Shown: in pieces, positions 1-10,601 of the stretch | Layout: each line of letters starts with the position of its first letter | How positions within the stretch are numbered: the stretch's first letter is position 1 | Source of the DNA: Anthoceros angustus | Lineage: Eukaryota > Streptophyta > Anthocerotopsida > Anthocerotales > Anthocerotaceae | DNA length: 64,000 bases | NCBI GenBank assembly: GCA_010909165.1 | Contig: MU008190.1 | Span: 407,166-471,165, forward strand | Direction of reading: 5' to 3' | The notes under the pieces: generated by a model | Seen by the model: only the letters and a program-made list of their open reading frames with translations | The model's database searches: none | What the model was told of the DNA's origin: nothing | Translations under genes and position numbers: made by a program

Positions 1-481
1 CCAACCGACCACTACCGACGGTTCCTCCTGGCCCTCCCATTCGAAAATCTGGCCACCAACTCTTCAACATGGATAACAAGGCACGTCTGAACTTGCGGAA
101 GCTTGCACGGTCCGGAATTTTCAGATTGTTGCAGAAGGAACGCTAGAGAGATGATTTGCGCGCGTCCCATTGCCCAGCGAGCTCCTGCGTGTCTTGCCCA
201 TTTTGGGCGGAGAACGTGTTGCCTCAGTTCTTTCTCCAAGTCTGGGAAACCTAACGGGCGCGATGGAGCTGCCAAGTGAACACGGAATTCCTGCAAGTCT
301 TGCGTAGGGGTTCCATCGGCTGACGTCATCCTATTGTTGGGGGGTTAGCTCAGGTGGTGCTCATTCCGCCTGAGAAAGGACCTCGGTCTGTTGACTTCAG
401 GGCAGTGAATGTCGAAGGACGCACTGCTGGTGAACAACCTATACAGACCTGCTTGGGTGGATTTCCAGGCGGTTATGCAGG
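1..481. other. Upstream region of PPR gene, no gene seen
   Basis: No reading frame here resembles a known protein. It probably holds the promoter and leader of the PPR gene that follows. A stretch near 343-355 resembles a tRNA A-box, but no B-box or cloverleaf follows. Confidence 0.5.
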
Positions 482-3271
482 ATGCACCACTGTGGGGAAG
501 GAGCCTCCACTGTCGGCAGTGTAAGGCAGACAGACTTCCCTTGCAGTCTTGTGGACAAGTCATCTCCTTCTCGATATTGCTGCACCAAGAAGTGGATACA
601 TGTTCCGGACCCTCATAGACCGACCATTGTGTGGACTTGCACCCTTTGCAGGACTGCATACACATCAGAGTACATTCATGAACTGGAAACTGTGGGCAAT
701 CGAGGATGTCTGGACAAGGGACTAGGCGTGCTGCTCTGCATGGATCAGCGGGGAATCGCACCTTCTGTGCAGTTGTACAAGAATCTGTTGCTAGCCTGCA
801 CGAAGAAAAATTCCCTTCACGAGGCCAAGCTGGTGCATGCCCATTTGGCAAAGCATGGGTTGGAGTCCAACAGAATGCTGCTCGACCTTGTTGTCACCAC
901 GCTGGTGAACTGTGGTAGCCTCGCCGAGGGGCTTCAGTTGTTTCACCGGCTGCCCCGGCGAACTGTTTTCTCTTGGACAGCCGTCATCTCAGGGTATAGC
1001 AATGCAGGGCAATGTCGGGAGGCTATCCTATGCTACAAGCAGATGCAACAGGAGGGTGTTTGGCCGGATAGTTATACATTTGTCAGCGTGCTTAAAGCAT
1101 GCAGCAAGTTGGAGGACTTGGAAGAGGGCAAGCGCATTCACGCTGCTATTGTATGTCATGGGTTGGAATCAGACATGTTTGTTGCAAGTACCTTGATCAG
1201 TATGTATGCAAAGTGTGGTAGCATGATGGATGCACAACATGTGTTTGATGGACTGACCCAGCGGAATGTAGTGTCATGGACAGCCATGGTTGCAGCGTAT
1301 GCTCAAAAGGACCAAGGAGATAAAGCTTTACAGATTTTTTGGCAAATGCAAGAAGAAGGCGTCAGACCAGATTCACGGACCTTTGTCTGTGCGCTCCAAG
1401 CTTGTGGCAGCCTTGCGGAGAGAGAGGAAAGGGCAGTCGAGGAAGGGCAAAGTGTTAAGAAGCAGTCTCTCCAGAAAGGTAGGATAGTCCATGCTGCCGC
1501 TGTTGAGAGCGGTTGGGAATCAGACAGCTTTGTAGGCAATTCTTTGGTGAGCATGTATGCAAAATGTGGGAGCCTTAAGGATGCCCAAGTCGTCTTCGAT
1601 GGTCTGTACCATCCCAATTTAGTTTCATGGAATGCCATGATGGCAGCACATGCCCAGCAGGACCAAGGAGCCAAGGCCCTGCAGATATTTCAGCAGATGC
1701 AAGAGAAAGATGTCATGCCAGATGCCCGGACTTTTGTCAGCGCTCTTCAAGCATGTAGCAGCCTAGCTGAAAACGAGGTAGCCAGGCTGCAGGAGGGGAA
1801 ATATGTTAAGTTTGAGTCCCTGCGCAAGGCCAGAAAATTACATGCTGCAGTAACAGACAGGGGCTTGGAGTTGAATGTTTTTGTCGGCAGCAGTTTGGTC
1901 AGTGTCTATGCGAAGTGTTGGAGCATCGAGGATGCAGAGCAGGTGTTCGAAAGATTGTCCAACCGCAATGTCGTGTGTTGGAGTGCCATGATTGCAGCAT
2001 ATTCACAGCAGGAACTAGCCGAAAAGGCCTTACAGATGTATGCACGAATGCAAGAGGCAGGATTCAGGCCAAATGCAAGAACCATTGCTAGCACTCTTCA
2101 AGCATGTGGCAGTCTTGCAGAAAGAGAGCAATGTGCTGTTATGGATGGGCAGAACGTGAAGCTGGACTCCCTGCAGAAGGGAAGGGAAATTCACGCTCGA
2201 GCCACTGAGCTAGGGTTTGAGTCAGACACATATGTTGCAAACAGTTTGGTCAGCATGTACGCCAAGTGCGGGAGCATCAGAGATGCAACAGAAGTGTTCG
2301 ACAGATTGTCCCAGCGAGACGTGGTGTCATGGAACGCCATGATTGCAGCATACTCGCAGCAGGAGCAAGGTGACAAGGCTCTGCAACTCTACGCCCGGAT
2401 GGGAGCAGAAGGTGTGGAACCTCGGGAAGGTACGCTCGTAGCTGTGCTTGAAGCATGCAGCAGTACGGGAGCCTTGGAAATGTGTCGAGGTGTTCACCAG
2501 AGTGTGGTGGAGTGTGGATTCCACTCCAACCTCTCCATAGCAACCAGTCTCATCCACGCATACGGCAAGTGCGGAAGCATGTCGGACGCACAGCAGGTGT
2601 TCAACTCTTTGCCCCAGCCAAATGTGGTATCATACACTGCCCTGATTGCCAGCTATGCCCGAGTTGGAGACGCCGAGGCCAGTGCGCTGTGCTACGAAGC
2701 CATGTGTCGAACAGGTGTGGAACCAGATGCAATCACATTCCTGACGCTCCTGTCGGCGTGCACCAACGCCGGGGCGGTGGAGAAGGGACTGGAGTACTTC
2801 GAGAGCATGGGCCGCGACCACGGCATCTCCGCAGGGTTAGGGCACTATGCATGCGTGATCGATCTGGTCGGCCGTGCAGGACTGTTCCGGAAGGCGGAAG
2901 CGCTCCTGGCGGGAATGCCTATGAAGCCTGATCTGCCGGTGTGGTTGTGCGTTCTTGGCGCGTGCCGGAAGCACGGCAATGTGGTGCTGGCGGAACGCGC
3001 CTTCAACCAAGCCGTGCACCTGGCGCCTCTGCACGGTGCCGCCTACGTGCTCATGTCCAACGTATACGCCGATGCTGGTATGCAGGATCGCGCAAACGAG
3101 GTTGATGAGGTGAGGCAGACCAGGGTCGCGTGGAAGGAGCCGGCCCAGAGCTGGATCGAGCACCAACGCAAGGTGCACACCTTTCTGGTCGGAGACCGGA
3201 GGCACCAGCAGGAGGGTCAGCTGTATGCACTGCTGGACGCTGTGAAGGCAGACCTGAGGCAAACTGTGTAA
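482..3271 (+). CDS. PLS-class pentatricopeptide repeat protein, E subgroup
   Basis: A single uninterrupted 929-residue frame without introns, as is usual for land-plant PPR genes. PPR proteins of this class bind organellar RNA in mitochondria or plastids and act in C-to-U editing or processing. The repeats run from about residue 95 to 815, with recurrent signatures such as SMYAKCGS, VVSWNAMIAAYSQ and RPDSRTFV. Three consecutive modules have a period of exactly 117 residues (conserved His at 220, 337, 454 and 571), each with an extra run of about 16 residues after LQACGSLAE. The last module is about 101 residues. An E-type tail follows (about 815-925: VWLCVLGACRKHGN, YVLMSNVYADAG, SWIEHQRKVHTFLVGDRRH). 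No DYW deaminase domain follows, so editing would need a partner supplied in trans. The N-terminus is uncertain: Met88 (MDQRGIAP) is an alternative start, and no clear transit peptide is visible from Met1. Confidence 0.9.
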   Translation: MHHCGEGASTVGSVRQTDFPCSLVDKSSPSRYCCTKKWIHVPDPHRPTIVWTCTLCRTAYTSEYIHELETVGNRGCLDKGLGVLLCMDQRGIAPSVQLYKNLLLACTKKNSLHEAKLVHAHLAKHGLESNRMLLDLVVTTLVNCGSLAEGLQLFHRLPRRTVFSWTAVISGYSNAGQCREAILCYKQMQQEGVWPDSYTFVSVLKACSKLEDLEEGKRIHAAIVCHGLESDMFVASTLISMYAKCGSMMDAQHVFDGLTQRNVVSWTAMVAAYAQKDQGDKALQIFWQMQEEGVRPDSRTFVCALQACGSLAEREERAVEEGQSVKKQSLQKGRIVHAAAVESGWESDSFVGNSLVSMYAKCGSLKDAQVVFDGLYHPNLVSWNAMMAAHAQQDQGAKALQIFQQMQEKDVMPDARTFVSALQACSSLAENEVARLQEGKYVKFESLRKARKLHAAVTDRGLELNVFVGSSLVSVYAKCWSIEDAEQVFERLSNRNVVCWSAMIAAYSQQELAEKALQMYARMQEAGFRPNARTIASTLQACGSLAEREQCAVMDGQNVKLDSLQKGREIHARATELGFESDTYVANSLVSMYAKCGSIRDATEVFDRLSQRDVVSWNAMIAAYSQQEQGDKALQLYARMGAEGVEPREGTLVAVLEACSSTGALEMCRGVHQSVVECGFHSNLSIATSLIHAYGKCGSMSDAQQVFNSLPQPNVVSYTALIASYARVGDAEASALCYEAMCRTGVEPDAITFLTLLSACTNAGAVEKGLEYFESMGRDHGISAGLGHYACVIDLVGRAGLFRKAEALLAGMPMKPDLPVWLCVLGACRKHGNVVLAERAFNQAVHLAPLHGAAYVLMSNVYADAGMQDRANEVDEVRQTRVAWKEPAQSWIEHQRKVHTFLVGDRRHQQEGQLYALLDAVKADLRQTV

Positions 3272-3296
3272 ACCCGTCTGGCTTCTAAACTCGACA

Positions 3297-3425
3297 AGAA
3301 AGAAGAATTTCATTTAACTCCACTAAGGACGGATTTCCGTTATATGGGACTTGGTACTTAACAACTTGTACCACTCCCTTTAGGCACCCCATCTAAGTAC
3401 CGATATAAGCTCAGGATGCTTAATC
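3297..3425 (+). repeat. Dispersed repeat, copy A
   Basis: This begins about 26 bases after the PPR stop codon. It shares an ordered series of blocks with 5105-5280: AAGAAGAATTT, ACTAAGGACG, ATTTCCGTT, AGGCACCCCATC, AAGTACCGAT and CAGGATGCTTAA. It is shorter than copy B by about 40 bases in the middle. A third, inverted copy is at 23820-23925. Confidence 0.6.
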
Positions 3426-4320
3426 ACGGCCTAAGCCATTTGGACACACATACGTATATAAACACGGTTGAGAGACACTTTGGCATCGACAGTCCACCGC
3501 AAGCTAACGTGGACGGAAGAGAAGGGAAAGGACAATCGCAACATCCGCTGTCTGAAACAGTCCGATTCTGCGAGTATCAGCGAATACGTACATTGTGTCG
3601 ACTGGAGTCCCGATATGGAGCTTCCGGCACACGCCAGGCTCCTTCAGACGTACACCAGATGCAGGTCTTCCCATCATCCAACTCAATTTAATATAGATGG
3701 GAAAAGGGATGATCATAAAATCGCTACTAGAAAAAGAAGGGATGATCATAGTATTTAGTTAGTAGTTTTACACGTAGCATTTAGGTAGGTACCTGTAATA
3801 CACCGGAAAAGAAGACTTTATTATAAAAAAGAACCTGTAATGTAATTTGGTGTCAGCTACTCTTTGTTATTATTTTGTGCATTTTTTATCAATATAATTT
3901 AATTCAATTCAATGAAAGTGGTCTCACACACACAACCCCAAGACCGAGTCAAGCGTGCCCTAATCCAAGGCCAAATCAAGCATGCCCTAATTCAGCAACG
4001 ACACCATAGGCCACAGCCATTACACTTTTCTACTTTGTAGTCAACACCTCTTCCTATTTGTAATATTTATCCGTTATGTCATGTTCAATCTGATGGGTTC
4101 CATGGCTGATTAGTGATGGGTTTGCAGACAAGGCTGGTGGTGGTCTTGAAATGGGGAATTGACAGGGTGCAGATTTTTGGAATCAAGGCTTTGGGTATTG
4201 GGCTAATTGCGTTAGTTAACTTAACTTAACTTGATTTGACTTGACTTGACTGGATTTGCGGGCGTTTTCTGATGGGAGAAGCTGGGTTTATTACAGCATG
4301 CTCCCGGTAGTGCGGGCTGT
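3426..4320. other. Intergenic, AT-rich, no gene
   Basis: No convincing protein or RNA gene. It contains AT-rich tracts (3660-3920) and a short imperfect run of TTAACTTAACTT/GACTTGACTTG pentamers near 4213-4252. Confidence 0.5.
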
Positions 4321-4326
4321 GGCTTA

Positions 4327-4614
4327 GAAGGTACCCTACTCTGCTGTTTGTAGTATTATTGTACCACCTTACAAAGAAGGCAGAATAAAAGGTACCCTAC
4401 TCTGCTGTTTGTAGTATTATTGTGTCACCTTACAAAGAAGTCGGAACAAGGCAAGTATCTATTGTTCTAGTATTGTTGTTCCACCTTACAAAGAAGCTAA
4501 TAAATCTGCACTACTCTCGCTTTGTAGTATTATTGTGCCACCTTACAAAGAAGCTGAAACATAAGGTACGCTACTCCGCTGTTTGTAGTATTGTTGTACC
4601 ACCTTACAAAGAAG
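4327..4614 (+). repeat. Five-unit minisatellite, about 52-61 bp period
   Basis: Five tandem units, each ending in CACCTTACAAAGAAG (unit ends at 4379, 4440, 4496, 4553 and 4614). Most carry the core GTACCCTACTCTGCTGTTTG followed by TAGTATTATTGT. Unit 3 is the most diverged. This is an ordinary plant minisatellite in appearance. There are no unique spacers, so it is not CRISPR-like. Confidence 0.85.
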
Positions 4615-5104
4615 TTGGAGCAGCTCTAGATTATCCATATGGGTAATCGGTTCAAATTATCTATTTTATTCTGTATTGTATATTTATATGCCTTAACAGT
4701 TCATACTAGGAACGTGGCATACCCCATGTCAAATGTAGAGGACAAATAGTGGAATCAATACGAAGTTTGCATATTCCAGCATTAGCGTTGCAGGAATGAT
4801 TTCACTGTCTATCCCTTATTGCCGATACGTGGTGCCACTGTCCGAAGGCTACCGATATCTACGTCCAGCAGTACTTGTGGCTAGCGGCTAAGGAATCTGT
4901 CTAGTGCACGAAGATACTATGTCGTGGGAAGTCGAGATGGTGGGACGGTAGGATCTCTTGTTTGAAAAAATAACAATCACAAGTATTTACGATCGACAAG
5001 ATATAGAAGACGAAGAAGAAGTCTGTTTTAGTACACTTATAAGCCACTCCAGACTTCGCAACCTGCATGGAAGCAGCCATAGTTAGCATTATGCGACGTC
5101 AGTG

Positions 5105-5280
5105 TAAAAAAAGAAAGAAGAATTTTATTTTAAGATCACTAAGGACGAATTTCCGTTGTGGAACTGGGTTCTTGATAGCTTGTATTATGGTGTGCCTAAG
5201 CTACTACCACCAAGGGTATCCATTCCCTCAAGGCACCCCATCCAAGTACCGATCGAATTGCAGGATGCTTAACAACGATG
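5105..5280 (+). repeat. Dispersed repeat, copy B
   Basis: The longest copy of the repeat also found at 3297-3425 (same strand) and 23820-23925 (opposite strand). It contains the block GTGTGCCTAAGCTACTACCA, which is shared with the inverted third copy. The element class is not recognised. It could be part of an LTR, or a short non-autonomous element. Confidence 0.6.
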
Positions 5281-5763
5281 TTCTTATAAATGAGTGTCCA
5301 AATGGATCCCTTAGTGCCAGCAACTTAGAAGTTGTCAAGTGCCTGGTCACATGATAGGAAAATTCCATCCAAGTGGATTATAATGACACAAATTTATAAC
5401 TAGGGATCCCTCGATGAGTGTAATACTGATTATTAAAATTTTGATATTGATTTGTTAAGCTGCCACCCTAGCTCTGTCGGTAAACCCTAACTCAGTTTAC
5501 TACTTGTGCTATGGGTCAAGTAGCATTTTCCGTGGTGATCAGTTGGTTATAGAATTTCCAATCCTCGTCCCCGAACTTTCCTTGACATTGTTGATTGATT
5601 CTGTTCCGCTGTTACTTCCTTTTCACTATCTCTATCTTATCTCTTCTGTTCTGCTTCTATTGATTACTTCCCTTTCACTGTTTCTATCTTGTCTCCGGTT
5701 CAGACGTACATATGTGTATTGTCATGCCGTGTGATACTAATCTTTGCACTTGGGTTTAGTGTT
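5281..5763. other. Intergenic, no gene
   Basis: Short frames only, none with recognisable protein features. A pyrimidine-rich stretch lies at about 5570-5700. Confidence 0.45.
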
Positions 5764-5957
5764 TGATTAGCATTAATTAATCTAATTACTTATTTTAAGT
5801 AAGTAATTAGTGTTAATTAGTCTAAGGTGCTTATGCTAATTAAACATTGATTAGTGTTAATTAGTCTAAGGTGCTTTATGCTAATTAAGCATTGATTAGT
5901 GTTAATTAATCTAATGTATTTATGTTAATTAAGCATTGATTAGTGTTAATTAAACAT
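5764..5957 (+). repeat. AT-rich minisatellite, about 46-bp unit
   Basis: Four to five imperfect units built on GATTAGTGTTAATTA, GTCTAAGGTGC and TTATGCTAATTAA plus GCATT. The TTAATTA cores are palindromic, so the array could form hairpins. No coding content. Confidence 0.75.
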
Positions 5958-6497
5958 GGTTAGCAATAGCTATGGATAAGCTCAAGTAATATGCTTTGGC
6001 ATATTCCTTGCATATTATAGTGTATTCTTAGGATATTTCCGCATACCGACGCCATAGGATATCTTAGAATATGCCACGCTGGTCAAGATATATCGACCCT
6101 TCCATTGAGGACAAGCGATTATAGCTTGTCCTCCAGATATGCAAGCTGGGAGGCCAAAGCCGACCCGAGCGTGGCGAATTATGCATTGTTGTTAGGTGAG
6201 TGTTTACGACGCATACTTCCCTCCTGTCATATTGGTTGCACCTATATATCTAGATGCGTATTAGATTTGCTTGCTTGGTTGTTGGTCGAGGAAGTGCTTA
6301 TATGAATTCAAGTGCTTACCTCGTGTGACAGTATATTTTTTTTCTACCATTTATGAGCTGTATCTTTTCTATCCCATGTTGGTCCTTCAACCCTGAGTGG
6401 ACATCAATACCATTGTTGTTGTTGTTGGTGGTACAACTACAGGCCTTTACCATGGGATCGAGGGTGCGAGCCCCTTGGGGGGTAATCCATCCTCTTG

Positions 6498-6690
6498 GGC
6501 ACACCATCCTCTTTTTGATTTATGTTTCTATCTAGTTGATATGCACACCATCCTTTTTTTGATTTATGTTTCTATCTAGTTGATATGGACACCATCCTCT
6601 TTTTCATATATGTTTCTATTTAGTTGATATAGGAGAATATGGTCAATAGCATACCATTATCTTTTACATTTTTTTCTATCTAGTTGATGC
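6498..6690 (+). repeat. Tandem repeat, about 43-45 bp unit
   Basis: Three good units and a decayed fourth of CACACCATCC, TTTTTGATTTATGTTTCTAT, CTAGTTGATAT. A GAGGGTGCGAGCCCC stretch at about 6462-6476, just upstream, resembles a tRNA-type B-box, so the array may be the tail of a SINE-like element. That part is weakly supported. Confidence 0.65.
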
Positions 6691-6872
6691 AGGGGAATAT
6701 CGTCTATGCGCATTGCTTCTATTTGACTTTTGCAATTATCGGAGTGTCATTATGAACCTCCTCCCCAATAATAAGACCAGAAGAAAAGGGCTTGAAACTA
6801 GGTACTTAAAAACAGTCCAAAGCAGAACTGATTAGATACATATATGTTGACAGCTGTAGACATATTATGTCG

Positions 6873-8822
6873 TCAGTTGGGATTGCCAGCACCCAGATTC
6901 CGCAGGAGGTGTATTGCACTCGTTGCGACTGCTTCCATCTGGTTCCGTGAGTAAACTGGCTCCGGGTAGATGAGCGAGAGGCAAAGCTCTGGCCCTGCAG
7001 CTAGCATAGTCTCACCAATGCAGAAGCAGGGCCCTGGACCGTGCATGGAGGAAAACGGCCCATACGTGCCTGCCAGGTTAAGGTGCTCTGTGTTCCCCCA
7101 ATCGCAGTGAAGTGTGTCTGTGAAGATGGAGAAGAGGGATGTTCGCCTTGACGGGCCCGTTGTCATGTTCGGATGCTTCAGCACCTGCCAGGAGTGTATA
7201 TGTGAGATAGCTAGCTGGTGCAAGGAATTCTTGATGTTGTGCTAGCTAAGGAAACCTTGACCTTCCTTACCTTGGAGAACAGCCCGTTCATGGTTGCCAA
7301 GAGACTGAAGTGCTTGTCCGCCTTCAGAGATTTGTCGACGGTGGAGGAGATGCTGCGCGCCAGGCTCCAGAGGTCTTCATCGCTTGTAATCTTCTTTTGG
7401 AGGGGTATGCCCACAGATAATGCTCCGACAGCTGATTTAGGGAGCGCACATGGAAGAAGAGGCCGGCAGTCTACTATGCTGCAGCGGACAAATTGGGACG
7501 TCAACAGACTAAAAAATGACATGACATCACACTTAAAATCTTGAACCTGAGGGCCGTGCACCTTGTGAAGCCAAATTCCGGACTGGAGCTGTTGCCCGGC
7601 TGCTGCCTCCAAAAAGTGTATGAGGCCTTCAGGTAGGCAGAGGCTACGATAGCATAGAGCGGAACATCCTTGCAGCTATCCAGCAGAGCCAGCAAAGACT
7701 TGGTTCCTGCGGGGAATACCAGTGACGACAAGTTACAAAAGAGGTGTCATTGTCAAGAACGAATGACGATCATGAGCTGCGACTGATCAGACCTACCTGG
7801 CTTTCCGAGGCTGTGGCTCACAATTCCCGATCGAAGACCCTCCTTTCTGTCAGCGAAGCCCGCTTGGAAGGGCAGAAGGGAGCAGCTGAGAGATTTCCCG
7901 ATCAGTGAGCCTGCAGTCAGCCACGACGAACCCTTGTATTTGGTGGGAATCAGGTCCTCGATAGAAGCCACAATCTTGTCAGCATTCACGGCCTGTGCGG
8001 AAACCGAGGTCGGCATGCCAATCGCAGCATTGAGAGCAGCCAGGAACGACGTGGCGAAAAGGGAGCAGGCCTGCCGGTCCAGGGCCGCTCCATGCACCCT
8101 GATTGCAATGATACTCTCTGCCTCCGACTTGTGGTAATAGACATGGAATTCCAATACATGACTGGTGCTGAACTGAGTGTTGAGCTCCTCTCTCACGATC
8201 CAGTACAGACTCTTGCTCACCTCGAGGTCAGGGCTTGAGTCCCCCGGCAGAGTGAGAAAGTGAGAAAAATCCGCTGTCTCGGGAGCGAGTTCCGGCCAAG
8301 GCCTCACCTCTACAGCAGCCTGCTGTGCTGCAACCTAACAAGAAGCAGCAGACACTTTCAAAGGAGGTGGACAATCAAAAGGAGCCCGGGAGCAGCTCTT
8401 CCCCATGTCCAGCCTTCAAGACCATTGGAGTAGTAGTAGTACGGTCACCTGGAAGACGTGCTTTTCCTTGCCAGCGGCCAGGGCCACTATCTGTGCGCGG
8501 AATAGAGCATCCTCGCTGGTAGCCTGTGGAAAAAGTCCATGTTCGTGTGAATTTCCTCTCCTATGATCTCAGGCCCCAGCTCCACAAGAGTTCAAGGCAG
8601 CCTAAAGAACGTGACGTTACATTTGCTGATGATCACCTTGTGAGCTGCGATTGAAATGAGCTTGGTGTTCACAATACGCTTGAGCGCAATGCCGAAGACC
8701 ACCACTCCCGTGCCTTGCGCCGCGGCCTTTGTCCAGTTCTCCTCGGTGACTCCCAGCTCCCGAGCCTGGTAACGGCCCTCACCGTTTCCCGCCCGGCCCG
8801 ACTCTGCCGCCGGCTTCTCCAT
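6873..8822 (-). CDS. Condensation-domain (CoA-dependent acyltransferase fold) protein, six exons
   Basis: Reading the minus strand, I propose exons 8822-8637, 8523-8449, 8322-7797, 7706-7562, 7478-7271 and 7184-6873. All introns are GT-AG; four are 83-125 bp and intron 1 is about 113 bp. The exons total 1452 nt and give 483 residues with every phase consistent. The product resembles a plant family related to non-ribosomal-peptide condensation and acyltransferase folds. Supporting motifs are GTGVVVFGIALKR near the N-terminus, AIRVHGAALDRQA (a His-x4-Asp in place of the classic HHxxxD), a basic DLIPTK segment, SIVDCRPLL, DLWSLARSI, and a C-terminal LIYPEPVYSRNQMEAV. The substrate is unknown. 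Exon 2 fits the family least well and is the shakiest part of the model. The third intron (7707-7796) and the last intron (7185-7270) have strong splice sites. Confidence 0.65.
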
Positions 8823-10601
8823 CGCAGCAGAGTCTGGAGTCGTGAGTCCTGCCTCTCCACAGTGTCTTGGAAGTGAAAATTCAGATCGCGACCCTCAGCG
8901 ATGAGAGCCCGAGGTGTGGCGCTACAAAGCCTGATGGCAGGCGGCCGGCGTACCATAGTAACTTGCAGTTGGTGGCATTTATGCTCGCCTGTGATGAAGT
9001 TCGGTACAAACTCTCTTGCATTCAAAGTTGCCCCTGGTACAGCTGCGCGGGAGTCACGGTCAATTTTTTTTCTATTTTAACGAATTTTATTTTTTATTAT
9101 AAATATTTCAAAGTATACATTCAAATCCACACTAAAATTTTGATATGGATATTTTGAGTAACATAGTAGGGTACTAACGCAGCTCGCACAAAGCGGTGGC
9201 ACTGAAGGTTCATGAAGTTGGGAGATGGATAGTACCTTATCTAAGTATTGATCCATCCAAAGGATACATAACTTTGGAGTTTGAATGAACTCATGTCATC
9301 CATCCACTAACTCCACCTCAATAGCTTTACAAATATTGGCAGGGAATCGAAGAGCCAATTTAAAGAGAATATGAGTGACGACGACACGACGAATGAGGGC
9401 TATGTAATTGTAAGGAACAATGCAAACCCAATTTGGCAGTATACATGGTTAGTGGTAGTGAGGCTATGCTTAGGACTTCAGTAATCTAATCTACTTTAGG
9501 CAATTACTTAAGGATGAAGAATGTTAAAGAGAAGTTGAATACCTGAAGATGAGGTTGAGTACTACTCTAATATTAGAAATATATGACCCCAAGAAGGATG
9601 TGGAAGTACTCTAATATTAGAAATATATGACCCCAAGAAGGATGTGGAAGTATACAGTGATACCTCAAACCTAACCATAGGTGGAGTGTTGTTGCAAGAC
9701 CATAAGCAATAACTTCCGAGTCCAAAAAATTGTGTCAATATGAATTGAAGTATCCCACCTAATATAAAAATTATTAATTCCATGTGAGATTAAGCTTCTA
9801 TTGACTTGAACCTACAACAAAACTCAAATTTAATCAATTTCACGAAACTCAAAAATAATTTAATTTCCGTCGAAAACTATTCCCCCTATGTTAATCAAAA
9901 GGATGTAGCTAAGTTATTTTTCTTTATCCATATTAACAAAAAATATTTTTTTATCAAGAGATCGTATTTTGGGAAAACATGTGGGGATATAATTATGTTA
10001 AAAAATATATTCACGTTAATTAAGTTGATCTTGATAATTGAAAGGAAAGTAAAGTAAAGAGAAGTGAAACTTATTTTGAAGAAAAGATCAACATTGTGGA
10101 TACTAGAGAATATTCTATCTTGTAGAAAGAAGAGTTTATACAACTTTGACAGTTTTGTGTTATAAATTAATTGAACAGTTTTTTGAACTTTTTCTTAGTG
10201 GTAAGTTATTGTCGATTTTGGTTTTTTGAACTTCTCATTAGTAAGTCCTTATCGGAAATAAGTGTACTATTTTCCTATATATGTGTGTCACCTCATTCAT
10301 TTGAGACATGTGACTTGTTGGATGTTGAGTTTGAGTCATGCCACCTAGGTCATCCAAGGTAAGAATGTTATTCATTTCAAATATGCATTATCTATTGTTG
10401 TACTTGTATGTTATTTGAGCATGAGTCATGCATTCCTAGATCATCCAAGGTAAAATGTTGGTTTCTAGTTCATATATTAATTGTATAGATGATTGTGATC
10501 TTACTTTCTATTTTATTTTTCCTATAGTCTGCGATGTAATTGTTCGGTTGTTCTTCTCAAGAGTTGCATCACTTGATTTGCAGGCCATATCCAAGAGAGT
10601 A
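8823..10601. other. Intergenic, mostly AT-rich, no gene recognised
   Basis: Beyond the upstream region of the condensation-domain gene, the sequence from about 9060 is AT-rich with only short frames. It contains a perfect-looking 44-bp direct duplication (listed separately) and two similar GAGTCATGC...CATCCAAGGTAA stretches around 10330-10365 and 10420-10455. Confidence 0.45.
9564..9651 (+). repeat. 44-bp tandem duplication
   Basis: Two adjacent identical units, each beginning ACTCTAATATTAGAAATATA and ending GGATGTGGAAGT. This is recent, or maintained, local duplication in non-coding DNA. Confidence 0.85.

Noticed and set aside
340-420. tRNA-like start GGGGTTAGCTCAGGTGG
   Set aside because: It resembles an A-box, but no B-box, anticodon stem or 3' acceptor complement follows.
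4327-4614. CRISPR-like array
   Set aside because: Units are contiguous tandem repeats without unique spacers, in a plant genome.
9360-9660. Possible copia remnant
   Set aside because: A few codon runs look suggestive, but no ordered RT or RNase H motif could be found.
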